Positions 35,595 to 45,200 of a DNA stretch of 64,000 nt are shown in pieces. Source of the stretch: Alloscardovia criceti DSM 17774. Lineage in GTDB: Bacteria > Actinomycetota > Actinomycetes > Actinomycetales > Bifidobacteriaceae. The notes beneath the pieces are model-generated. The model was not told the DNA's origin, ran no database searches, and worked only from the letters and a program-made list of their open reading frames with translations. Where the stretch lies: NCBI RefSeq assembly GCF_000376885.1, contig NZ_AQXR01000009.1:248001-312000 (forward strand), in the 5' to 3' direction. Both the position numbers and the translations under genes were made by a program. Every line of letters starts with the position of its first letter. Position 1 is the stretch's first letter.

Positions 35595-36266
35595 ATGGTG
35601 TGGAACGGCTGGCAGACAACGGCTAATACAGAAAAATTATGGCAACTCCATAAGGCTATCGCCTCACGCAGTGCTCAGCCGGAGCAGGCATTTGCGCTCA
35701 TTGCTACACACTGCGAAATCGTGGCACGGCTCGCCGAGATTATCGCGCGCGTCTGGGGCAAGCCGCTCGACTCGGAGCACAAAAACCTCCTCATAGAAGG
35801 CGCGCTCGCACACGATATTGGCACCTATAGTGTGCTGGATGACAGCAATTTCACTGCCCAACGAGAGCCTATTTTCCAGCGCGGGGTTTATATACAGCAT
35901 GGCGTACGCGGCTACGAACTCCTACGCAAAGCCGGGTTTAGCGAGGATATCGCCCAGTTCGCCCGCAATCACACGGGCGTAGGCATTACCTACGACGACT
36001 GCCTCAAGCAAAGTCTCGCCATACCTGCGGCAGATTACACGGCCCAAAGCACACTGCAAGCCATCGTGATGCTAGCGGATAAATTCCATACCAAAAGCCT
36101 GCCGGCGCGCTTCGTCAGCGAGGATGCGGCCCGCACGCGCTGCGCAAAATTCGGCGCAGAAAATCTCCACAGGTGGGATAAACTAGTGGCTGAATATGGC
36201 GTTCCGACTGCGGCAGAGCTGACGAAGCTGGCGAGCGAATATGCTATGGACATTATTGAAAAATAG
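35595..36266 (+). CDS. HD-domain metal-dependent phosphohydrolase-like protein
   Basis: 223 residues. The HD motif pattern is visible: IATHCEIVARLAEIIA (His), EGALAHDIGTY (His-Asp pair), VYIQHGVRGYELLRKAGF (His) and FARNHTGVGIT (His), then MLADKFH (Asp). Such proteins are nucleotide or phosphoester hydrolases; the substrate is unknown. ATG 35595 lies 7 bases after TACAAT (35582-35587), which suggests a leaderless mRNA starting at the ATG; a longer reading from 35496 has no site. It precedes the MFS gene by 45 bases and may share its transcript. Confidence 0.82.
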   Translation: MVWNGWQTTANTEKLWQLHKAIASRSAQPEQAFALIATHCEIVARLAEIIARVWGKPLDSEHKNLLIEGALAHDIGTYSVLDDSNFTAQREPIFQRGVYIQHGVRGYELLRKAGFSEDIAQFARNHTGVGITYDDCLKQSLAIPAADYTAQSTLQAIVMLADKFHTKSLPARFVSEDAARTRCAKFGAENLHRWDKLVAEYGVPTAAELTKLASEYAMDIIEK

Positions 36267-36311
36267 GTCAACAATTATCTACACGACAACGACTGAGAAC
36301 TTGAGAAAACT

Positions 36312-37484
36312 ATGAAGAAGAGCATTCTTGCGCTAGCATCAGGCACTTTTGCACTGGGTGCGGCTGAATTCGTCATGATGGGGGTTTTGCCGCGCGCGGC
36401 TGATGAAACGGCGGTCAGCATTCCGACGGCTGGTCACTATGTGTCGGCGTATGCCATTGGTGTGTGCGTGGGCGCGCTGTTTCTCATTTTTGGTCGCAAA
36501 ATCAAGCCGCGCAATCTCATTGTTCTTTTTATGGTTATTACCCTCGTGGGTAATCTTCTTGCTGCACTTGCTCCAAATTTTGCCGTGCTCGTGCTGGCAC
36601 GCTTTATCTCCGGTCTGCCGCATGGTGCGTATTTCGGTACGGCCACGATTATGGCGAAAGTGCTGGCAGATAAAGGCAAAGAGGGCATCGCCGTGTCGCA
36701 GATGGTGCTGGGCCAAACCGTGGCAAATATGATTGGTGTACCCGTGGGCACATGGCTGGGCAGCACGCTGTCGTGGCGACTTGCCTTTGCCATCCTGTCC
36801 GCATGGGCTGTGATGACGATTATCCTCGTTATCGCGTGGGTGCCCGATGTGAGCGCAATTAAGGATGCGGGTTTGATGGGACAGTTTAAGTTCCTCAAAC
36901 GCATCAAGCCGTGGTTCGTGATTTTGGCTGTATTCTTTGGAAATTCAGGCATTTTCTGCTGGTGGAGCTACGTGTCACCATGGCTGCAAAAGACGGGCGG
37001 CTGGAGCGAGGCGGCTGTGCCGTTGCTTATGACGCTGGCTGGTTTCGGTATGGTTGTGGGCGGACTCGCGGGCGGTAAAATTACGGATAAATTCGTCCCA
37101 GGTGCGGTGGCAGGATTTGGTCAATTAATTGCCGTTTTCGCCTTGATTGCGATTTTCTTGGATCCGGGTTCGCGCCCCACATCGGCGCTGCTCACCTTTA
37201 TTTGCGCAGTAGGCATGTTCTTCATTTCCTCGCCTCAGCAGTTACTGATGGTGCAACTCGGCGAAGGTGGCGGCGAAATGCTGGCCGGTGCGATGGTGCA
37301 GATCGCCTTTAATGGCGGAAATTCTGTCGGTTCGCTCATGGGCGGCTGGGCTTTGGATAATTCCCAGGAAGACTACCACATGTCAGCGCTGACGGGCGTG
37401 CCCTTTACACTTTTGGCTGTGATCCTGCTCTTTGCCTTCTACTTCCTGTATGAGCGCAAGAAGCGCAATCAGGACATTCTGTAG
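36312..37484 (+). CDS. MFS exporter, DHA1/AraJ-like
   Basis: 390 residues, twelve membrane helices. The segments GAAEFVMMGVLP, FISGLPHGAYFGTATIMA (helix 4-5 antiporter region) and GVPVGTWLGSTLSWR are typical of the AraJ/YdhP/Cml-type drug or arabinose efflux group. It probably exports a drug or sugar by proton antiport. It lies in the same orientation just after the HD gene and converges on sdaA, with 41 bases between the stop codons. Confidence 0.9.
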   Translation: MKKSILALASGTFALGAAEFVMMGVLPRAADETAVSIPTAGHYVSAYAIGVCVGALFLIFGRKIKPRNLIVLFMVITLVGNLLAALAPNFAVLVLARFISGLPHGAYFGTATIMAKVLADKGKEGIAVSQMVLGQTVANMIGVPVGTWLGSTLSWRLAFAILSAWAVMTIILVIAWVPDVSAIKDAGLMGQFKFLKRIKPWFVILAVFFGNSGIFCWWSYVSPWLQKTGGWSEAAVPLLMTLAGFGMVVGGLAGGKITDKFVPGAVAGFGQLIAVFALIAIFLDPGSRPTSALLTFICAVGMFFISSPQQLLMVQLGEGGGEMLAGAMVQIAFNGGNSVGSLMGGWALDNSQEDYHMSALTGVPFTLLAVILLFAFYFLYERKKRNQDIL

Positions 37485-37525
37485 TAATTCCCGTCATCGC
37501 CACGAGCTAGCGAGTACGCTACGAC

Positions 37526-38953
37526 TTAGCACTCGACCACATTGACAGCGAGACCTCCTTGTGAGGTCTCTTTGTATTTGCTCATCATGTCATCGCCCGT
37601 TTCTTTCATCGTGCGAATGGCATTATCCAAAGAAACAATGTGTGAACCATCGGAAAGCAGTGCCATATGAGCCGCGTTAATCGCCGTATTTGAGGCCAGA
37701 GCATTGCGTTCGATGCATGGAATTTGCACCAGTCCTGCAATAGGATCGCAGGTGAGGCCTAAATGATGCTCGATGCCAATTTCCGCCGCATTTTCCACTT
37801 GCGCAGGCGTACCGCCCAGCACTTCGCACAGTCCAGCCGCTGCCATGGAGCTGGCCGAGCCCACCTCGCCTTGGCAACCCACTTCCGCGCCGGAAATAGA
37901 CGCATTGCTTTTAAAAAGATAACCAATGGCGCTAGCCGTGAGCAAGAATTTAATAATGCCCTCCTCGTTTGCGCCATCCACAAACCACCAGTAGTAGCTC
38001 AAAACGGCTGGGATGATGCCAGCAGAGCCATTCGTAGGAGCGGTAACGATGCGTCCGCCACCGGCATTTTCTTCGTTAACGGCCAGTGCAAAGAGATCTA
38101 CCCAGGAGCTTTTATCGTGTGTGGGATGCGCAAGAGGACGGTGTGCGGCTGCATCGGTAGCAAAAATATCAAAGTCGGTTTGTGCGAACTTCTTATACAG
38201 TTGTGGCGCACGCCGGCGCACATTGAGACCGCCTGGCAAAATTTCTTCCGTAGAGCGGCAGCCCGACTCAATGCAGCCTTGCATGGTATGCCAGATGCGC
38301 AACAGGTACGCGCGCACTTCTTCGGCCGGGCGGAGAGCCGTTTCGTTTGCCCACATGATGTCGCACATACTTAAGCCCGTTTCCTCACACAAGGCGACGA
38401 GTTCGTTGCCCGTAGAGAAGGGGTATGGAATGGCTTCTTGCGCGTGTACGGGGCTGGAGTTGGATTCACTCTCGAGAGCCTCGATGTCTTTTTCGTGGAC
38501 GACGAAACCGCCACCCACCGAAAACGCCGTGTCTTTTAGCAGAATTTCCTGAGCCGCATTAAAAGCCGTAATCGTCATGCCATTAGGGTGATATGCCAAC
38601 TTCTCCCAGCGTTCGAATTCGATGTCAGAGCGCGAAAATGCGATGGCATGAGTGCCGCCTACGAGCAACTGACCGGCCTGATCGCACTCATCCAAAGCAT
38701 TCAGCACAATCTGAGGATTGACATCTTCTGGTGTGTGCCCAAGGAGACCGGCTACAATGGCGCGATCCGTGCCATGTCCCAACCCCGTTTGCGACAAAGA
38801 ACCATACAGTTTCACATGAATGCGCGCCACGTCGTGCACAAGTTGAGCATCGCGCAATGTGGAAATAAAATCATAGGCTGCCCGCATAGGTCCCACGGTA
38901 TGCGAGGATGATGGCCCAATGCCAATGGAAAACATATCAAAAACACTGAGCAT
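37526..38953 (-). CDS. sdaA: L-serine ammonia-lyase, iron-sulfur type, single chain
   Basis: 475 residues. The beta domain begins MLSVFDMFSIGIGPSSSHTV and GPM. The alpha domain carries TAPTNGSAGIIPAVLSYYWW, GCQGEVGSASSMAAAGL and TCDPIAGLVQIPCIERN, whose cysteines hold the [4Fe-4S] cluster. It deaminates serine to pyruvate and ammonia. ATG 38953 is chosen for GGAAGG with 5 bases of spacing. The C-terminal Cys in VVEC, needed as an active-site plug in the Legionella enzyme, is present as the final residue. Confidence 0.95.
   Translation of the reverse strand: MLSVFDMFSIGIGPSSSHTVGPMRAAYDFISTLRDAQLVHDVARIHVKLYGSLSQTGLGHGTDRAIVAGLLGHTPEDVNPQIVLNALDECDQAGQLLVGGTHAIAFSRSDIEFERWEKLAYHPNGMTITAFNAAQEILLKDTAFSVGGGFVVHEKDIEALESESNSSPVHAQEAIPYPFSTGNELVALCEETGLSMCDIMWANETALRPAEEVRAYLLRIWHTMQGCIESGCRSTEEILPGGLNVRRRAPQLYKKFAQTDFDIFATDAAAHRPLAHPTHDKSSWVDLFALAVNEENAGGGRIVTAPTNGSAGIIPAVLSYYWWFVDGANEEGIIKFLLTASAIGYLFKSNASISGAEVGCQGEVGSASSMAAAGLCEVLGGTPAQVENAAEIGIEHHLGLTCDPIAGLVQIPCIERNALASNTAINAAHMALLSDGSHIVSLDNAIRTMKETGDDMMSKYKETSQGGLAVNVVEC
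37550..37578 (+). terminator. Possible terminator of the MFS gene, inside the sdaA tail
   Basis: GAGACCTC / GAGGTCTC with a 5-base loop, followed by TTTGTATTTG. It overlaps the last codons of the opposite gene, an economical arrangement. Confidence 0.5.
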
Positions 38954-39266
38954 GAGAGCCTTCCCTGTGATTCGATGGATACGCATTGCCTTTCATGGAG
39001 GCGTACTCATTTTAAGCATGTGGGTGCATTTTCCCGCCTTGCACACGCCGAGCAAAACGGTCGGGTTAAGGAGGGAATTTTATGAGGATTACTGCAAAAA
39101 TTTTTCGTTAAATTCAGAATATTTCATCATGCTCGAAAAATACCAGTTGAGAAGATGAAATAAGCGGAGATGTCAGAATGTCTCATTGATAGGATAGAAG
39201 TACTGAGAGGGTAAAGGGCTATGAGTGCGAGAAGCTCATAAACCAAAAGAGAAAAGGGGATCCAAG
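38954..39266. other. Divergent region between sdaA and the adhesin, 313 bp, with mini-ORFs
   Basis: It holds promoters for both flanking genes (not precisely placed) and two tiny ORFs with good ribosome sites on the adhesin side. The first at 39082-39111 encodes MRITAKIFR after TTAAGGAGGG. The second at 39221-39241 encodes MSARSS after GAGGG. Confidence 0.5.
39082..39111 (+). CDS. Candidate 9-residue leader peptide ahead of the adhesin
   Basis: ATG-AGG-ATT-ACT-GCA-AAA ending TAA, with AAGGAGGG six bases upstream, a stronger ribosome site than that of most full genes here. No function is known; short ORFs in long leaders can couple translation to transcription. Confidence 0.3.
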   Translation: MRITAKIFR

Positions 39267-42200
39267 ATGAGGTGGAGAAATCTTATCATCAGCGCGGCCT
39301 TGACGGTTTCCATGATTCTGCCAATATCAAGTGCCTTTGCGGCGCAAAGTACGCAAGATTCTGCGAATAATCAAACAACGACTTCCGTGCAGCCTGATTC
39401 GACAACGCAGTCGGATTCTGCTTTAGAATCGGATGGACAAGCAACGAATAATAGCGCAGGAACTGAGTCCATTAATCAGGATTCTGCTGCAGATGCGCTG
39501 GATTCCGATGCGAGTGCGAGTACGAGTGCAGACAACTCTGACAATAATTCTGACAATTCCGACAACTCTGCTGATTCTACGTCCACGTATACACAGGATG
39601 GTGCGGCAACTCAGGACAGTGACGCCCAAGACGAGGCAGCAACGCAATCCGATTCGCAATCAGAAGCACAAGCTCCTGCTGCGCGTGCACCGCAAGCCCG
39701 AGCGCAGGCTCAAGCACAGCCTATTGTTGAAGCGACACTGCGTGATAGGAATCAGGAAGCCACTCAACGCGCGGAGCTAACGGACCCATTCGGCGATTTC
39801 ACTACAGGGCGTAACGCTGCCTATTATCTGCGCATTCACGCTGTTTTCCCTGCGGCTTCTGAAAAGCGCATTGCGGTGCGCCTCAATTACGGTGTGCAGT
39901 ATGGGAATTACAGTTTTGACACCACGGCTGGCTGGTACCTCGCGCTGAAGGAGAACGGTATTACGTACCCGGGCGATCAACCACATGCCGAAGATAAGAA
40001 TACGAAGCTTTATGGTGCAAACTTCCAGGACGGCACGCTCAGCTTTGACTTCCAAGATGGCACTCAGGAAGTAACCTTCGATGTGCCTATCCGTGTTTCA
40101 TGGTCACAAGATAACGGCGGTGCTAATGCTGATGGTATGTCGTCTATTCCACAGGCTGTGTCTGTCACGCAAAGCTATACAGAAGAAGATGGCACAGAAG
40201 TTTCAACGAAGATTGGCACGAATTTCACTATTACTAATCTACGCGCGGTCGTTATTGGCCTGCAACGCCGCATAAACAACATGTTCAACGACAACGGCAA
40301 TATTGCAATTGCATCGGATTCGCCAAAGGGCACGGGCGATGACGTGACGTACAACGCCGGCTTGAACGACAACAGTGGCGCCATGCTCGATGACTATTAT
40401 GTGGCGATGCTGGCTCCTGCAGATGCGGAATATTTGGGCATCTCTACGAAGAACGGCGCATTCGGCGATGGTACGCAATATCTCAGAACCATCGATGCTG
40501 GTGAGCACTTTACCCTGAGCACAGGCGAGGATTATGTGGTGCCAGACGGTCAAAAGTTGTATGTGTGGCAGCGCACAAATTCATATACGAATACCGATGT
40601 TAATCGCGGCTTCAACCCTATGTGGCGCTTCCCTAGCGATAAATTCCCAGCCGGTACGGTTGTAGAAATTAAACAGATTGATGTGGGCATCAAATTCTAC
40701 AACCCTTATCAGGAACGCTCCTATCTGCCATACAATGCGAATAATCGCGCTACGGTAAGATACGAAATTACGCCTCCTCAAGAGGACGTGTATGTCAACA
40801 CGACAATGTACTGGCAAGGTAACACGAAGCCTCAGGGCTGGCCGCTGTGGGAAGGCTATATTGCAGACAATAACGTCTATATGGGTGCACCGGGATATGA
40901 ACACACCCAGGAGCGCACCTTCGGTTACTTTACCGTGGGCAATCGTGGTACGGGTGACTCCCGCGCGAAGACAATTATCATCGATTACGATGTAAATAAC
41001 ACGGGCGTCGGTGGTGTCACCGGTCAGGCTTTGCCGTTCTTGTCTCATGAATACTTGGGCTTGCAACCTACCCAGGTGACGGATTTTAAAGCGGTTTTGT
41101 GGGATAGCAATACCAATACGACGAAGGAATATACGCTGGATAATCCTCCGCAGCGTTTCCGCGTACAAACCCTGCTCGGCGAAGGTGCGCATGAAGGCAT
41201 CTATATCAAGCATATTGAGTACAAGATTGACACCATTCCTGCGAAAACGGCTTTGGTGAGCTACAACAATAACGATTATGCGACCGAAAACTTTGGCTCG
41301 CCAACGGCAAGCTTCCCTTACTTCGGTGTAGTACGTAATAACACGTACATAGAAAAAGGTAAGTGGGGTGATGATCCGAGTTTGTTTAAGACGCGCATTC
41401 GCATTGAAAATACGGGCGCAGAGGAACCAAACTGGAATAAGCGGCATCAAGAGGAGGGCGATCCTGACGGGGACGGAAAAAACGAGTATCTGTGGTACGA
41501 AGGACGCTCAGCTGATCACGTCACTATTGGTGATACCTTTACGGCCTTTACGGGAAAGAGTTACATCGAAGGTCACGGTGAAGTGCGTGGCTGGCATGGT
41601 GGCGACTTTACAATAAACCTCGGTGATCAGTTCAGGGATGGAGGCATCTCGTACTTCTCTCCTGTATGGGGAGACGGCAGTAAAAACGGCATCGAAACCT
41701 ATAAAGCAGCCTATTTGATTAGCCCTTATGGTTCGGATATGTCCATTCACGTGAAATATCGTGCATACAACTCAAAGCCATGGTTGACCAGTAAATCGAA
41801 TAACGAGTATGAAGCAGCACAACCGAAGATTTATAAGGTTCCTGCATCGGAAGCATTAAAGGCAGAATACCCGAATGCAGTGGTGTATAAACTCGATTTC
41901 TCTGTACTGACATCTCAGCAGGATATTTATGAATCTCGTGCATTCGGTCCGAGTGTGCTCTGGCGTGAAGCCTCGTCAACGATTCCTTACGCCACAAATC
42001 AAAGTTACTGGGCGTATATGGGATATCCTATCGTGCAAGTGAGCTACACATCGGACCCAGAAAAAGATGTGCCGGGCGTCTTCAGAGGCATGCTGTGGTA
42101 CGAATACGATACGGACACGCCTGAAGAGCTTGTATACGGTGACGGATTTACCAATGATAAGTGGGATGTGAACGGCGACGGCTCTACGGAAGATAAGATT

Positions 42201-45200
42201 GGTCTGGCATACGGCAGCTTGACTATTAAGGCCCCAACCGATGTAGTCGTGCGGTCCTCCGCAAAAATGGCCTCACAGCCAGACAGCCGTTACGTCACCT
42301 ACGATGGTCGAAGCAAGGCCGTAGTAGGTGCGCAAAGCACGGTGGATTATCGTTTGATTGCCAATAACCCTACGGTTATGGATGTGAACGGCTTTGAAAG
42401 CTACTGGCCGGTGCCGAAAGCAGGTCAGAATTGGGGTAACAGGCTGCAACCAGAGGGCGCATTCAAGTTCAATATGTATCTCAACGGCGGTATCCGCTCT
42501 GAAATCCCAGACGGCTACAAGGTGTATTACGCCAAGAACGCTACCCCGACCCAAAATGAGCTGAAATGGGCCGACTTCGAATGGACAGAGCAAAGCGGCA
42601 CGTCCTCATGGACTCAGGGCGACTGGGATCAGGTGAACTTCGTCAAAGTGGTATCGCCAGATAATGCCGTCTTTGCTTCGAAGCAGACACTGCCTATGAA
42701 GTTCAATTTGATGGTGCGTGAAGGCGAAAACAAGGATGCCGTCAACGGTCTGCTGAACGTATACAAATCGGCATATCTGCGCGATCTCGGTAGCGGTAAG
42801 ACGTGGGCGTACGGACAGCCCGTAGGCATCGTCATCGCCACGGGCACTATCGGCGGTACGGTCTGGTACGACAAGGACTACGATGGCGTCATGGATGACA
42901 CCGATGCTGAGCCGCGCATTGCGGGGGCAAAAGTGGAGCTGTACAACGACCGTGGAGAACTCGTGGATTCCCGCGTGACGGACGCCGCCGGTCAGTACCA
43001 ATTCGATGGATTACTCAAACCAACGGCATCCACGGATACGGCGAATGCGCTGGCATCCCGTTTTGCGGCGAATAGTGCTTTACCGGACTCGCCATTGGCT
43101 TCGCTGTCGAGAGCGGCAGCAGCTGCAAACGATGCTCAAGATGACAGTGGTCTGGATCAGTACACGGTGAAGATTACCAATCCGGACACGGAGAAGTACA
43201 GTCGATTTACGGCACAAGGTGCAGATATGCGCTTCACCTCGGATGAAAATTCGGCGAATACAGCCACCTCCGTGGCCGTCAACACGCTGAGCGCTGTGGC
43301 GAATGATTTGAACGTGGGCTTGACGCAGACCAGGCGCATCACAGTGTCAAAGACTTGGGCAGAAACCGATGCTCAAAAGACACCTGTGACGATCAAACTA
43401 CGCGCCGATGGCCAGCCGGTTAAGGATATCGATGGCCATGAGGTCGCAGACCTCACGCTCAACGACTCCAATAATTGGACGGACGTGTTTACCAATCTCA
43501 TCATCAATAATGCTGAGACAAATACGGAAATCCAGTACACGGTGGCTGAAGATCCGGAACCAGAAGGCTATTGGTCTGCAGTAACGGGCAACATGACGGA
43601 CGGCTTTAGCGTAACGAATACGAAGATTCGCGGCACGGTCACCGTGACAAAGGTGGATGCGGATGATCAGACGCCACTGGCAGGAGCGAAGTTCGCGCTT
43701 CAGCAAGATGGGGTGACGAAGTACGAAGCTACCTCGGACGACCATGGCGTAGCCACGTTTAGCGACGTGCTGTATGGCACCTACATCGTGGTCGAAACCA
43801 AGGCTCCTACCGGTTATGTACTGTCCACTCAGACGCTGACTGTGCAGGTGAAGGGTAACGGCGACACCGTCAATGCGGGCACCATTACCAATGCCAAGAT
43901 TCGCGGCACGGTCACCGTAATGAAGGTGGATGCCGATGACCAGGCACCGCTGCCGGGCGCTAAGTTTGCGCTGCAGCAAGCGGGTGAAACGAAGTACACA
44001 GCTACATCCGAGGCTAACGGCGTAGCTACCTTTGAAAATGTCGTTTACGGCAACTATGAACTTGTAGAAACGCAAGCTCCAGAAGGCTATGTGCTGTCCG
44101 ATACGAAGCTGGATGTAAAGGTAGACAAGGATGGTGAAACAGTCAATGCGGGCACCATCGAAAATGCGAAGATTCGTGGCACTGTCAAGGTTACGAAGCT
44201 GGATGCAGAAGACCAGAAACCACTTGCGGGTGCAAAGTTTGAGCTTCAGCAAGGCGGCGAGACGCAGTATGAAGCTACGTCTGGTGCCGATGGTGTGGCT
44301 ACCTTCGAGAATGTCATTTATGGCAACTATGAACTTGTAGAAACTGTGGCTCCGGAAGGCTATGTGCTGTCCGATACGAAGCTGGATGTAAAGGTGGACA
44401 AGGATGGTGAAACAGTCAATGCGGGCACCATCGAAAATGCGAAGATTCGCGGCACCGTAACCGTGAAGAAGGTCGATGCGGATGATCAGGCACCACTGGC
44501 GGGTGCGAAGTTTGAGCTGCGACAGGGCGACGAAACAAAGTACGAAGCGACTTCTGGTGCCGATGGCATAGCCACCTTCGAAGGCGTCATTTACGGTGAT
44601 TATGAACTCGTGGAAACTCAGGCGCCGGAAGGCTATGTGCTCAATAACACGGTGCGGCAGGTCCGCGTCCGCGAGCATCAGCAGAACGTAGATGCCGGAA
44701 GCGTCGAAAATGCGAAGATTCGTGGCACTGTCACCGTGAAGAAAGTCGATGCGGATGATCAGACGCCACTGAGCGGAGCACGCTTCGAGCTTCAGTACAA
44801 CGGGGTAACAAAGTATGTAGCAACCTCTAGCGCCGATGGCGTGGCTACGTTTGAAAACGTCATTTACGGCGACTATCAGTTGGTCGAAACGGTAGCGCCG
44901 GAAGGATATGTCCTGAACAAGGAACCTATAGCGGTGAGCGTGCGTGAGAATGGCGAGACCGTAGAGGCGGGCATCGTACAGAATGCCAAGATTCGTGGCA
45001 CGGTCATCGTTGCAAAGAAGGACAAGGACGATAACAATGCTCCTTTGGCTGGAGTTACCTTCGCATTGCAGCAAAATGGCGAAACCAAATACGAGGCGGT
45101 CAGTGGTGCGGATGGCTTGGCAGTCTTCAACGATGTAGTGTACGGACGCTACACCTTGCGTGAAACCAAGGCCGCTGAGGGCTATGTCATCACAGATGAG

